Below, in pieces: positions 16,959 through 26,152 of a stretch of DNA of 64,000 nt. How positions within the stretch are numbered: the first letter of the stretch is position 1; every line of letters starts with the position of its first letter. Source of the stretch: Chryseobacterium sediminis. Lineage in GTDB: Bacteria; Bacteroidota; Bacteroidia; Flavobacteriales; Weeksellaceae. The notes below the pieces were generated by a model, which saw only the letters and a program-made list of their open reading frames with translations, ran no database searches and was not told the origin of the DNA. Location of the stretch: positions 62,001-126,000 of the forward strand of contig NZ_VUNZ01000007.1 of assembly GCF_008386505.1 (NCBI RefSeq), written 5' to 3'. The position numbers and the translations under genes are program-made.

Positions 16959-17120
16959 ATGAAAAACTTAAAAAAACTTTCAAGACATGAGTTGAGATCT
17001 CTTAAAGGAGCCGGGCCAAACTGGTCTTGTGTCCTTAATCCTTGTCCTCCCGGAAGCTGTTGTCTTCCCGGAAGATGGCCTGATATTGCAAGAGCATGTT
17101 ATATATGTGCCGATTCTTAG
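16959..17120 (+). CDS. Cys-rich secreted peptide precursor with double-glycine-type leader
   Basis: The 53-aa product starts MKNLKKLSRHELRSLKGAG, a bacteriocin-type leader almost the same as that of the peptide at 42791-42985. Cleavage by a C39 peptidase is expected after KGA or KGAG. The mature part has six cysteines (24, 29, 34, 35, 47, 50) and several prolines and glycines. No transporter is adjacent, so export would depend on the C39 ABC transporter 26 kb away. The gene is monocistronic, with its own upstream element and terminator. Activity (toxin, signal or other) is unknown. Confidence 0.8.
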   Translation: MKNLKKLSRHELRSLKGAGPNWSCVLNPCPPGSCCLPGRWPDIARACYICADS

Positions 17121-17146
17121 ATTTTTTTAAACTTAAAACAATACAT

Positions 17147-17183
17147 AAAGCTGCAAATTCACTGTGATTTGTGGCTTTTTTTA
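17147..17183 (+). terminator. Intrinsic terminator after peptide gene
   Basis: AAAGCTGCAAAT pairs with ATTTGTGGCTTT (two wobble pairs) and is followed by a run of T. It lies 26 bases after the stop and makes the peptide gene a single transcription unit. Confidence 0.8.
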
Positions 17184-17272
17184 TAATCTTTTGTTAAAAA
17201 TCCTATCCTGTTTGATGCCTTTGGATTTATTCATTATTTTCAATCTTAAAATTAATTCAAAAAAAATAAACT

Positions 17273-18049
17273 ATGGACCAAAGCTGGATGCAAAAATGGG
17301 AAGAAGTGAAAAATATTATGGTTTGCCCTACAGATCTGGAAACCTATTTTACTTCGAATGAAATTTTGGGAAAGAAAATGGAGACAATGGAAGTTGGAAA
17401 CGTTTCCCTTCCTTCTGGAAAAGTGGTGGTAAGAGATCCGTTGGTTTCTTTAAATGCCAATCAATCACCTTATTTTATTCAGGCACCAACAGGAAATTTT
17501 CCGGTAAGAATTGCTGTCGTAAAATCCGAAGATTGGGGAGACAGATATGCTGTGGTAAAAGTCGAATTTACTAAAGAAAAACCGGTTGTTTACAGAGAGG
17601 CTTTGGTCGGAATCGAAGAATTGGAGGGTGTAGCTAAAGATGATTATTTTGGTTTCGCCGTGGATGCTGGTTTAGGATGTATTGCTGATAAAGATGTACT
17701 TCCTTTTGTGGATAGATTTATAGATGAAATGGATGTAAATAATATTTACGATGATTATTTCGCCGACCTTTTCTTACAGAGCTACAAAGCTTACCCCAAA
17801 AATCAAAGAGAGGCAGGAGACTGGATCAATTGGACGATTCCTGATACCAATTATCAGATTCCAATGTTTGCAAGTGGTTTTGGTGATGGTACTTATCCTG
17901 TTTACTTCGCTTATGATGCTAATGAAGAAATTTGTGGTTTATACATTCAATTCATCGATATTGAATTGGCTTTAAGTGACGAAGATGAGGACGAAGACGA
18001 GGATGGTGATGACGATCAACCTGAAAATTTTGTTTTTCTTAAAAATTAA
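17273..18049 (+). CDS. DUF4241 domain protein
   Basis: This 258-aa cytoplasmic protein contains the DUF4241 hallmark FASGFGDGTYPVYFAYDANEEICGLYIQF near residue 200. The N-terminal half has PSGKVVVRDPLV near residue 50 and FPVRIAVVKSE near residue 77. The C-terminus ends in an acidic run of Asp and Glu (about 235-248). The family has no proven function; some relatives lie in toxin-immunity loci, so a role as immunity protein beside the peptide gene is only a possibility. Its stop is two bases before the next ATG. Confidence 0.82.
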   Translation: MDQSWMQKWEEVKNIMVCPTDLETYFTSNEILGKKMETMEVGNVSLPSGKVVVRDPLVSLNANQSPYFIQAPTGNFPVRIAVVKSEDWGDRYAVVKVEFTKEKPVVYREALVGIEELEGVAKDDYFGFAVDAGLGCIADKDVLPFVDRFIDEMDVNNIYDDYFADLFLQSYKAYPKNQREAGDWINWTIPDTNYQIPMFASGFGDGTYPVYFAYDANEEICGLYIQFIDIELALSDEDEDEDEDGDDDQPENFVFLKN

Positions 18050-18051
18050 AT

Positions 18052-18747
18052 ATGAATACAACTTTTGCAGATCATGTCATTGAGTTCAATAAAAACCTTA
18101 GCTATACGGGAAAACTTCCTGAAGGGTTTGAAGTCCTGAACCCTTACCTGGACAATCCCGAAACATTGACGGTCATGCAGAAATTTTATCACAAATATTA
18201 TAATGATTCGTCGCAGAGAAAATTCATGATTGGAATTAACCCAAGCCGCCATGGAGCAGGGGTTACAGGCGTTCCGTTTACCGATACCAAAAGACTCGAA
18301 AGTATTTGTAGTATAAAAATGAAGTCTGCCCATACTCATGAAGTCTCTTCTGTTTTCATGTATGATATGATTAAAGAATATGGAGGTGCAGACCTTTTCT
18401 ATAAAGAGGTCTATATTAATTCTCCGTTTCCGCTGGCTATCGTAAGAAAAACAAAAAACGGATGGCTTAATGCCAATTATTATGATGATAAGGAACTTTT
18501 CGAGGCTGTAAAAAGTTTTATGATTGAATCTTTGAAGCAACATATCAGTCTCAATCTGGATACTTCGGAGGTGTTTATTCTGGGTAAAAAGAATGCTGAC
18601 TTTATTTCAAAATTAAACAAAGAAGCAAAACTCTTTGATACCATGACTGTTCTGGAACATCCCAGATATATTCAACAGTACAAATCAAAAGAAAAACAGC
18701 TGTATATAGATAAATATATTCTGTCATTGAAAAAACAAAACCCTTAA
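18052..18747 (+). CDS. SMUG2-like uracil-DNA glycosylase family protein (DUF4918)
   Basis: This 231-aa protein has the motif MIGINPSRHGAGVTGVPFTD near residue 60, the water-activating and uracil-pocket loop of the SMUG2/DUF4918 group. LEHPRYIQQY near residue 204 is the counterpart of the C-terminal DNA-intercalating loop. Such enzymes remove damaged bases such as uracil from DNA. It follows the DUF4241 gene by two bases and is probably co-transcribed. The exact substrate cannot be stated. Confidence 0.85.
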   Translation: MNTTFADHVIEFNKNLSYTGKLPEGFEVLNPYLDNPETLTVMQKFYHKYYNDSSQRKFMIGINPSRHGAGVTGVPFTDTKRLESICSIKMKSAHTHEVSSVFMYDMIKEYGGADLFYKEVYINSPFPLAIVRKTKNGWLNANYYDDKELFEAVKSFMIESLKQHISLNLDTSEVFILGKKNADFISKLNKEAKLFDTMTVLEHPRYIQQYKSKEKQLYIDKYILSLKKQNP

Positions 18748-18766
18748 TATAACAATTAAGGGTTTT
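18737..18766. terminator. Bidirectional intrinsic terminator
   Basis: The perfect 12-bp inverted repeat AAAACCCTTAAT / ATTAAGGGTTTT with a 6-base loop includes the stop codon of the SMUG2-like gene. A-rich and T-rich ends allow termination from both sides, and the convergent gene at 18824 ends 57 bases away. Confidence 0.85.
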
Positions 18767-18823
18767 GCCATTTATGAATTAGAATCTTTATGGGATATGG
18801 AACTTATGTAAAATTTCCTGAGA

Positions 18824-19645
18824 TTAGTTTTTAATAACTTTGCTTGATTCTGTTGCTGTTTTGATGATATAAACTCCTTTTGGAAGATCTGAAATATTGA
18901 TTTCATTATTTCCTTTCTGGGTTTGTACCGTTTTCAGCATTTTACCATCTACACTGTAAATCTTGGCTTCACCTGCTTTCTCAGTTGCAATAGAAAGAGG
19001 TCCGTTAGTTGGATTAGGATATACAGTCAAGTCTTTTTTAATGCTTTTCGTTTCAGAAGTACCCAATACAATATTGCTGTCTTTTACCCATGTGAAGGCA
19101 TCCAGACCTACATATCGGAAGGCCCCGTTCGCAGTGATCTGCAACTCGTCAATCACGATGTTTGAGTAATTTTGGCCGTTTAAGTTGGTAAGATCAATTA
19201 AGGTATATCCGTTTGTACTCCCTAAGCTTGTTGCAAATCCACTCATTTTTGTTTGGGTAAATTTGGTTACTCCGCTTAGTTTTCCAGTTACAGTAAGTGT
19301 TCCTGCTACATTGAGGTCTAGGTTCAATGCAGAAAGATACATCCAGAACCTGTTTACTTTAAATAAATTTGAAGTGGTTTTGATGCTGAATGACGGCGGA
19401 GATTGAGAGTCATTGGAATTATCAATGTATCTGTTATCATTAGCTGTTCCGCTCCAACCTGTTCCTGGATAATTTCCCTGGATGTCAAAAACACTTACAT
19501 GTGAAATGATATTGAAAATGACTCCATTGTCGGTAAAGCTTGTACTTCCGTTCGATTCCGTTTCAAATTGTTCTGTACTGGTCTGCCCGAATGAGATAAT
19601 TGAAATGAGCAGACTACAAATTGTTAAAAAAGTAGTGCTTTTCAT
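18824..19645 (-). CDS. Exported protein with T9SS C-terminal sorting domain
   Basis: This 273-aa protein has a signal peptide (MKSTTFLTICSLLISIISFGQ). A type-A T9SS sorting domain at about 205-273 begins with DLTVYPNPTNGPLSI and ends KGVYIIKTATESSKVIKN. The central region is rich in Asn, Ser, Thr and Gly and looks like a beta-sandwich (FKVNRFWMYLSALNLD, IVIDELQITANG). It should be secreted across the outer membrane by the T9SS. It lies 35 bases downstream of the tail-collar gene and is probably in the same transcript. The function of the passenger domain is unknown. Confidence 0.87.
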   Translation of the reverse strand: MKSTTFLTICSLLISIISFGQTSTEQFETESNGSTSFTDNGVIFNIISHVSVFDIQGNYPGTGWSGTANDNRYIDNSNDSQSPPSFSIKTTSNLFKVNRFWMYLSALNLDLNVAGTLTVTGKLSGVTKFTQTKMSGFATSLGSTNGYTLIDLTNLNGQNYSNIVIDELQITANGAFRYVGLDAFTWVKDSNIVLGTSETKSIKKDLTVYPNPTNGPLSIATEKAGEAKIYSVDGKMLKTVQTQKGNNEINISDLPKGVYIIKTATESSKVIKN

Positions 19646-19680
19646 GATTTTTGGTTTTAAATATTAGGTTATTGTGAGTA

Positions 19681-20232
19681 TTAATCTCTTGGAGGGTAAA
19701 TACCTTCAACGCAGATGATATAATTTAAACCCAGATAAGGAGGCATATTATTCACTGGTAAATTTTGTCCTATAAAGGCAATGCTTTGTCCGTTAATCAC
19801 GGTATCAGGGTTAGAATCATTTACAAAGCTGGATACTACGTTGAAATCTCTTCCAACCTGTGTTCCTGAAATGGCAATAGTTGATGTAGCGGTAGGTGTT
19901 GAGGAATTAGCATTCTTATTAGCTACTTTCAATTGAAAACCACCTCCGATGCTTGGAAGATTTGAAGCTAAAAGAGTATTTTGTGTAGTACCGGATACCA
20001 CTCCCAAAGGATAGAACTGGTTGGCATTTACATTTCCTGCTCCTAAAGCCATACGCCCTTTTAAGTTAGGTAATGCAAAAGTAGTGATTCCATCTCCCCC
20101 GTAAGTTGTTCCTAAGATAGAGAATAATGCTGAATTTCTTGAAATAGCTATTAAGCTTCCGTCACAAAACATCCAGCCTCTAGGTGCGAAATTACCTGCA
20201 AATAATTTTACAATTCCAATGTACTCTTCCAT
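19681..20232 (-). CDS. Phage tail-collar domain protein (microcystin-dependent-protein-like)
   Basis: This 183-aa protein starts MEEYIGIVKLFAGNFAPRGWMFCDG, the tail-collar (PF07484) motif found in phage tail fibres and MdpB-like bacterial proteins. It continues with LFSILGTTYGGDGITTFALPNLKGR and ends GLNYIICVEGIYPPRD. No signal peptide is visible and no other phage gene is nearby, so it is a stand-alone member of the family. It is transcribed with the T9SS protein at 18824 and preceded by the same upstream element as the two Cys-rich peptide genes. Confidence 0.9.
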   Translation of the reverse strand: MEEYIGIVKLFAGNFAPRGWMFCDGSLIAISRNSALFSILGTTYGGDGITTFALPNLKGRMALGAGNVNANQFYPLGVVSGTTQNTLLASNLPSIGGGFQLKVANKNANSSTPTATSTIAISGTQVGRDFNVVSSFVNDSNPDTVINGQSIAFIGQNLPVNNMPPYLGLNYIICVEGIYPPRD

Positions 20233-20254
20233 GATAATGATATTTAGTTTTAAA

Positions 20255-20289
20255 TTTCTTACTCTGTTATGGGCTTTTCAGATTCCGCC
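20255..20289 (-). promoter_or_regulatory. Conserved upstream element, copy C
   Basis: On the minus strand GGCGGAATCTGAAAAGC is followed after 7 bases by AGAGTAAGAAA, ending 22 bases before the ATG of the tail-collar gene. The two blocks match copies A and B, but the gap between them is three bases longer here. Confidence 0.65.
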
Positions 20290-20455
20290 TTTAGTTATTA
20301 TTTCTAAGCCAAAGGAACAATTATTAAGAAAGGAGTACTAGAGTAGAAAATACCAAATTACGTACTCCGTATTTCTACGTAAAGGGAATCTTATAAAAGG
20401 GACATCTATAATGGAAATTATCTTCTTTAAGTTTCTCTGAAAGAGCTGTATTTCG

Positions 20456-20463
20456 TATTTTTG
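20456..20463 (+). promoter_or_regulatory. Bacteroidota -7 box of the crotonase gene
   Basis: TATTTTTG matches TAnnTTTG 22 bases before the ATG at 20486. A clear -33 TTG was not found. Confidence 0.45.
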
Positions 20464-20485
20464 TAAGAATCCAATAAAAATAAAA

Positions 20486-21250
20486 ATGAGCGAATTTGTA
20501 GTATCAGAAATTAAAAATAATATTGCTGAGATCAGTTTCGGAACACCAAAAAGTAATTCTCTTCCAGGAGCAATTTTAGAAAAATTAGCAGAAACAATTC
20601 TTGAAGAAGGCGCTAAAGATGAAGTGAAAGCTATTTTAGTTAAAAGTGCTGGCGAAAAAGCCTTTTGTGCAGGAGCAAGTTTTGATGAGCTTTTAGCGAT
20701 TGAAGAACTGGAAGCTTCCACACAATTCTTTGGTGGTTTTGCAAAAGTGTTGAATGCCATGAGAAACTGTGGGAAAATTGTAGTGGTAAGAGTTCAGGGG
20801 AAAACAACCGGTGGAGGAGTTGGAATTGCTTGTGGTGCAGACTATTGTTTTGCAACAAAGGATTCAGCTTTGGCACTTACTGAGATCAATCTTGGAATAG
20901 GTCCTTTTGTAATAGGACCTTATGTAGAAAGAAAAATCGGGAAGTCTCAATTCTCTGCAATGGCTATTGATGCAGACTTCAGATCTGCTGAATGGGCTGC
21001 GCAGCATAATATTTACCACTCAGTTTCAGATACTATTCAGGAAATGGATGAAAAACTGGAGACATTTTTACAGACTTTAGCATCAAGAAGCAGTGAAGCT
21101 TTAGCATTAATTAAAAAAGTATCATGGGAGGGGACAGACCATTTCAATGAATTAATGCCGGCAAGAATTCATATGAGCGCAAGCCTTATTCTTGAAGATT
21201 CAGCAAAGAAAAATATTGAGTCCATTAAAGAAAAATTGAGAGCGAAATAA
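20486..21250 (+). CDS. Enoyl-CoA hydratase/isomerase family protein
   Basis: This 254-aa crotonase has the oxyanion-hole motifs AFCAGASFDELLAI near residue 57 and GKTTGGGVGIACGADY near residue 105, and a likely catalytic Glu in LALTEINLGIGP near residue 133. It is monocistronic, with its own promoter and terminator. The paa cluster upstream holds paaG but no separate paaF (2,3-dehydroadipyl-CoA hydratase). This gene could fill that step, or act in another acyl-CoA pathway such as leucine breakdown. The sequence alone does not decide. Confidence 0.85.
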   Translation: MSEFVVSEIKNNIAEISFGTPKSNSLPGAILEKLAETILEEGAKDEVKAILVKSAGEKAFCAGASFDELLAIEELEASTQFFGGFAKVLNAMRNCGKIVVVRVQGKTTGGGVGIACGADYCFATKDSALALTEINLGIGPFVIGPYVERKIGKSQFSAMAIDADFRSAEWAAQHNIYHSVSDTIQEMDEKLETFLQTLASRSSEALALIKKVSWEGTDHFNELMPARIHMSASLILEDSAKKNIESIKEKLRAK

Positions 21251-21294
21251 ATTTCTTTGTTATTTAAAAATAATAAGATTTTAATTTAAATATG

Positions 21295-21328
21295 ATCCGG
21301 CGAAACATTTGTTTCGCCGGATTTTTTA
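21295..21328 (+). terminator. Intrinsic terminator after crotonase gene
   Basis: ATCCGGCGAAACA / TGTTTCGCCGGAT is a perfect 13-bp stem around two T residues, followed by a T run. It is one of the strongest hairpins in the window. Confidence 0.9.
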
Positions 21329-21659
21329 TATCCTCCTATTTGAATAAGATGATGTGGAAATTTGCCGTTTTTACATTTGAATTGATTTATTTTCATTCTA
21401 ATGTTATTTTATTTGTGTTTTAGTTATTAAAATATAATTTTTAATTAAGTATTTGCATTTATTTAACGTTCTTTAAGTTATTTTGTTCTTTTTAAAAATC
21501 TAATTTAACTTAATTTTAACATATTTTTTTAATGAATAATCAAATATCAATTAAATATTTCAATCAATTAAATTTAATTAATTAAAATGCTATTTTGGTT
21601 ATATTTTTAATAATTTTTATTACATATATTTGCATTCATACTGTTAAAATATGTTAAAT
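21329..21659 (+). other. Long AT-rich leader region upstream of susC
   Basis: More than 300 very AT-rich bases precede the susC-like gene. TATATTTG at 21625-21632 is a good -7 box and predicts a short leader. The TTTTG at 21593-21597 is too far (27 bases) to be an ideal -33. No ORF or RNA is seen. Confidence 0.5.
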
Positions 21660-24611
21660 ATGAAAATGAAACTAATATTGAGTACTGCTGTGCTGTTCTT
21701 TGTAGGAGGACATATGGTGGAGGCACAAAAGGCAAAGCGTGACACAATACCGCAGGATACCAAGATTGATGAAATCGTTGTGGTGGCTTATGGAAGCCAG
21801 AAAAGAGAGACTATGGTAGGTTCCAATACAGAAGTGAAAGCAAAACAGTTTGCAGATCGTCCTATAACGAGTATCGGGCAGGCTTTAGATGGTGCCAGTG
21901 CCGGGGTAAAGGTAAGTACCGGTACAGGACAGCCGGGAAGTTCACCAAGTATTCAAATCCGTGGGATAGGTTCTTATGGTATCACAACAAATCCTTTATA
22001 CGTAGTAGACGGGACCATATATACTGGTTCTCTTGCTGCTATTAATCCCAATGATATTGCGTCATACAATATCCTGAAAGATGCTGCTTCCACTTCTTTG
22101 TATGGTTCTGCTGCAGCCAATGGTGTTGTTTTGATCACTACAAAATCTGGTAGAAAAGGAAAAGATGCATTCAACTTTAGCATGAGTACCGGAGCGGTGG
22201 GAAGATCAATTCCTGAGTATGACAGAGTAAATGTTCATCAGTATTATCCTCTTATTTGGGAGTCAATAAGGAATGGCAGAATGACTTCAGTACCTGGTAC
22301 AACTATGGCTGATGCGAATGCTTATGCCACAGCACAGTTGATTTCCGGAGTTTTGAAAACCAATGTTTTTAATGTTCCCGATAATCAGTTAGTTGTCAAT
22401 GGTGTTTTAAATCCAGATGCTAAACTTAAATATACAGATTTAGACTGGCAAAAACCTTTGATGAATACGGGTTTCAGACAAAATTATGAAATGAATTATA
22501 GTGGAGGAAGTGGTACAACGACATACTTTTCTTCAGTAGGATATACCAATGAAACCGGATATCTTATCAAATCAGATTTTGAAAGATTTACGGCAAGGTT
22601 AAAAGTGGATTCACAAGTTAAAAGCTGGTTAAAATTAGGAACAAGTATCAGTGGAGTCTCTTCTAATGGAAATAATTCCGTAGAAGGTGTAGATAATAAT
22701 TCGGCATATATTAACCCATACAGATGGACAAGAACGATGGGGCCAATCTACAGTCCTTATGCTCATGATCCTAATACCTTTGCTACCCTTTATGATAGTG
22801 CTGGGAATATAATGTATGATGCCGGAAGTGCCAGAGGTGCTGATGCAGCGGCAGGAAGAAACGTAATTCAGGAAACGTTATTAAATAAAGATCTTTCCAA
22901 AAACTACTATATTATTTCCAGAGCATATGCTGAAATCAAAGTAGATCCTTATCTTACTTTATCTACCAACGTTGGGTATGATATCAGAAATAACAGAAGA
23001 AGTACATACGGTAATAAAATTATCGGAGATGCAGCTCCGCTAGGTTCAGCAGAGAAATACAGCTTTACTGAACAAACGTTCACATGGAACCAGCTCCTGA
23101 ACTACAAAAGAAAATTTGGAGACCATAATTTTGAATTCCTTTTAGGACATGAAAATTATAAATTCATGTATGAATACCTATATGGATATAAAAAAGGCCA
23201 GATTGTAGATGATAATGATGAATTGATCAACTTTGTAACGCCTGCAACGCTTACTTCCCGTACAGATAATTATAGAAAAGAAGGGGTGTTTTCAAGATTG
23301 AATTATGATTACAAATCAAAATATTTACTTTCAGGATCTATCCGTTGGGATGGTTCATCCAGATTTGCCAAAGATGTAAGATGGGATTCATTCTGGTCCA
23401 TTGGTGCAGGATGGAGGTTGAAAGGAGAAGAGTTCTTAAATAATTCTAACCTTATCAGCGAACTGAAATTAAGAGGTTCATATGGTGAAGTAGGAAATGA
23501 CAGAACAGACAGTTATTATATGTATAAAAGTACTTATACTTTAGGATATAACAATGCTCAGGAACCTGGAATCTTATTCGGCTTTTTGGCAGATCCTTCA
23601 ATTACCTGGGAGGCTAACAAACAAACTGATGTAGGTATTGATTTTGGGTTTTTAAATAACAGAATTACAGGGTCTGTGGAATACTATAAAAGAGTTACTG
23701 AAGATCTGATCTTCCCGGTTCCGCTTCCTGTTTCTGCTGGGGTTCCTGATAATACAATCAGCAGGAACGTAGGAACAATGTATAACCGTGGATTTGAATT
23801 CAGTATTAATGCAGATGTTATTAAAACTCAAAATTTCACATGGAATATTAATGCCAATGCGTCCACACTTAAAAATCAGATTACAGAACTGTCCAATGGA
23901 ATAACGGAAATTATTAATGGTACCAAGAAAATTTCTGTAGGGCATTCAATATATGATTATTGGTTAAGACAATGGTATGGGGTAGACCCTGCAGATGGTT
24001 CACCTTTATTCCTGGTTGCCGATGCTTATGCTAATACAACAGCTGCTGATATCAGAACTGTGAATGGAGAAAAAGTTACCACCAATTTCAATAAAGCTAA
24101 ATATGACTATTCTGGTACAGCAATTCCTGACTTGTTTGGAAGTTTTGGAACAACAATTACGTACAAACAATGGTCATTATCTACAATGTTTACGTATCAA
24201 TTAGGTGGAAAAACATATGATTCTAACTATGCAGCATTGATGTCCGCTTACTCACAAGGAGGAGCTTTAAGTACGGATATTCTGGATAGATGGACTACTC
24301 CGGGGCAGATTACGGATGTACCTGCATTGAATTCATCAACATATACAAGCTCAAATGCCGGTAATTCATCAAGATGGCTGGTGAGTTCAGACTTTATAAC
24401 ATTCAGACAAGCTACCTTAAGTTATAGTTTCAGTCCTGAAACTTTATCTCAGCTTGGGGTATCCGGATTAAGAATTCTTGTATCCGGTGAAAATTTATGG
24501 AGCAAAACAGCCAGAAAAGGATTGGAACCGGCGCAGGCATTCAATGGTACTGCATCAAACAGATACACTCCGGCAAGAGTGGTAACAATAGGATTTAATG
24601 TGTCTTTTTAA
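21660..24611 (+). CDS. SusC/RagA-family TonB-linked outer membrane protein
   Basis: This protein of 983 aa is a TonB-dependent outer-membrane importer. After the signal peptide (MKMKLILSTAVLFFVGGHMVEAQ) comes a TonB-box-like DEIVVVAYGSQKRE, then a plug domain (SIQIRGIGSYGITTNPLYVVDG) and a large beta-barrel ending in NVSF. The N-terminal carboxypeptidase-regulatory-like domain common in SusC proteins is missing. The SusD partner starts 11 bases downstream. An alternative ATG at 21651 adds three residues. No glycosidase or regulator lies nearby, so the substrate cannot be named. Confidence 0.93.
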   Translation: MKMKLILSTAVLFFVGGHMVEAQKAKRDTIPQDTKIDEIVVVAYGSQKRETMVGSNTEVKAKQFADRPITSIGQALDGASAGVKVSTGTGQPGSSPSIQIRGIGSYGITTNPLYVVDGTIYTGSLAAINPNDIASYNILKDAASTSLYGSAAANGVVLITTKSGRKGKDAFNFSMSTGAVGRSIPEYDRVNVHQYYPLIWESIRNGRMTSVPGTTMADANAYATAQLISGVLKTNVFNVPDNQLVVNGVLNPDAKLKYTDLDWQKPLMNTGFRQNYEMNYSGGSGTTTYFSSVGYTNETGYLIKSDFERFTARLKVDSQVKSWLKLGTSISGVSSNGNNSVEGVDNNSAYINPYRWTRTMGPIYSPYAHDPNTFATLYDSAGNIMYDAGSARGADAAAGRNVIQETLLNKDLSKNYYIISRAYAEIKVDPYLTLSTNVGYDIRNNRRSTYGNKIIGDAAPLGSAEKYSFTEQTFTWNQLLNYKRKFGDHNFEFLLGHENYKFMYEYLYGYKKGQIVDDNDELINFVTPATLTSRTDNYRKEGVFSRLNYDYKSKYLLSGSIRWDGSSRFAKDVRWDSFWSIGAGWRLKGEEFLNNSNLISELKLRGSYGEVGNDRTDSYYMYKSTYTLGYNNAQEPGILFGFLADPSITWEANKQTDVGIDFGFLNNRITGSVEYYKRVTEDLIFPVPLPVSAGVPDNTISRNVGTMYNRGFEFSINADVIKTQNFTWNINANASTLKNQITELSNGITEIINGTKKISVGHSIYDYWLRQWYGVDPADGSPLFLVADAYANTTAADIRTVNGEKVTTNFNKAKYDYSGTAIPDLFGSFGTTITYKQWSLSTMFTYQLGGKTYDSNYAALMSAYSQGGALSTDILDRWTTPGQITDVPALNSSTYTSSNAGNSSRWLVSSDFITFRQATLSYSFSPETLSQLGVSGLRILVSGENLWSKTARKGLEPAQAFNGTASNRYTPARVVTIGFNVSF

Positions 24612-24622
24612 ATAATTAAATA

Positions 24623-26128
24623 ATGAAAAATATCAAAAAACAATATATCAAATGGGCTGTTGTTCTTTCAGTCTTTACAGGAATGGTTTCATGTGAGAGT
24701 GATTACCTTGAAGCGGATCCTACTACAGCAGCCTCTGAAGAAGCAGCTTATTCGAGTGCTTCTAACCTTATGGCGATTGTTAATGGGATGCATAGAGATA
24801 TGTATTACAGACAAAATGATAGTCAGGGACAGAATGGTCAGGGAGGCATTATGATTATGATGGATGCCTTAGCTGATGATCTTGTATTTCCATCCACAGG
24901 AAATGGCTGGTATGTATCAACGGTAAGATGGCAGGATCAGGTGAATGAAAGTGGGTCTAATGATTTTTATCCTTACCAATTTTATTATGCATTGATAAGA
25001 AATGCAAACTTAGTTATTGCTAATGGCCCTTCAGTTCCTGCTCCAACTGCTGCTGATGCTGCTACTATTAAAACAGCAATTGGTGAAGCATATGCTTTCA
25101 GAGCTTTCTGTTATTATATGCTGGTTCAGATTTATGGTAAAAGATACGTGCCGGGTGCTAACAATACTCAGCTTGGAGTTCCAATCAGACTGGTAGCGAA
25201 TGAAATACCTTTAGCGAGAAATACAGTAGAAGAAGTATATACCCAGATCAATAAAGACCTTGATGAGGCTGCAAGCAGACTGGCAGGGGTTGCCAGAGCT
25301 ACGAAATCACATTTTAATGATAAGGTGATTTTAGGATTGAGAGCCAGAATTGCATTAACACAAGGAAATTATGCAACAGCTGTAACTGCAGCTCAATCAG
25401 CCCGTGTAGGATTTGCGTTAATGGATAATACAGCTTATACAGCTGGATTTAATAACTTAGCGGCTAATGGTGAATGGATGTGGGGTGCTATAATCATAGC
25501 AGATCAGGGAGATTCATTCTCAAATTTTGGTGCTTACATGTCAAGGAATTTTAACTCAACCAATATTCGTCAGGCTCCTAAAGCGATTAACAGTAAATTG
25601 TTTTTATCATTCCCATCTACAGACGTAAGAACTAAGAATTTTGATCCAACAGGAGCGCATACAGCGCTTGCTTTACCTTCAACATATTCTAAATTCCCAT
25701 ATACAAGCCAGAAGTTCATTGCTGCAAGCCAGGGAGACAGTAGAGTAGATGTTCCTTATATGAGATCTGCTGAAATGTATCTTATTGAAGCGGAAGCTTT
25801 GGCAAAATCAGGAAACGAAGCAGGATCGAAAGCAGTTTTTGATGTGTTTGCAAAAAACAGAAATCCTTCTTATACGGGTGCTACAACAACGGGCGCTGCC
25901 TATATCTCAGAAATTCTTAATAGCAGAAGGTTAGAGTTTTGGGGAGAAGGTTTCAGATTCCTGGATCTGAAAAGGCTAAACCAAGGCTTGGACAGAACAG
26001 GAGCTAACCATTCTTCTGTTGTTACCAATAATGTAATGACAGTTGCTAATACAGATTTACGCTGGGAATTCCTTATTCCAAGAACTGAGATCAACGCTAA
26101 TCCATTGATTGTTCAGAATCCGTTATAA
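24623..26128 (+). CDS. SusD/RagB-family outer membrane lipoprotein
   Basis: This 501-aa lipoprotein (lipobox GMVSC near residue 24) is the surface lid that pairs with the SusC-like protein upstream. It has the SusD landmarks AIGEAYAFRAFCYYMLVQIYG near residue 155, a TPR-like helical region, and the C-terminal MRSAEMYLIEAEALAKSG and ILNSRRLEFWGEGFRFLDLKR segments. Substrate is unknown. The pair forms an operon ended by the terminator at 26153. Confidence 0.93.
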   Translation: MKNIKKQYIKWAVVLSVFTGMVSCESDYLEADPTTAASEEAAYSSASNLMAIVNGMHRDMYYRQNDSQGQNGQGGIMIMMDALADDLVFPSTGNGWYVSTVRWQDQVNESGSNDFYPYQFYYALIRNANLVIANGPSVPAPTAADAATIKTAIGEAYAFRAFCYYMLVQIYGKRYVPGANNTQLGVPIRLVANEIPLARNTVEEVYTQINKDLDEAASRLAGVARATKSHFNDKVILGLRARIALTQGNYATAVTAAQSARVGFALMDNTAYTAGFNNLAANGEWMWGAIIIADQGDSFSNFGAYMSRNFNSTNIRQAPKAINSKLFLSFPSTDVRTKNFDPTGAHTALALPSTYSKFPYTSQKFIAASQGDSRVDVPYMRSAEMYLIEAEALAKSGNEAGSKAVFDVFAKNRNPSYTGATTTGAAYISEILNSRRLEFWGEGFRFLDLKRLNQGLDRTGANHSSVVTNNVMTVANTDLRWEFLIPRTEINANPLIVQNPL

Positions 26129-26152
26129 AAACAACAAATTTTAATATATTCC

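Noticed and set aside
17164..17361. Plus-strand ORF of 65 codons before the DUF4241 gene
   Set aside because: It overlaps the start of the well-supported DUF4241 gene in another frame and has a random hydrophobic composition.
19681..20232. Prophage remnant suggested by the tail-collar domain
   Set aside because: No capsid, terminase, portal, integrase or lysis gene lies nearby; stand-alone collar proteins are common in bacteria.
20338..20760. Minus-strand ORF of 140 codons opposite the crotonase gene
   Set aside because: It is the antisense shadow of the crotonase gene at 20486-21250.
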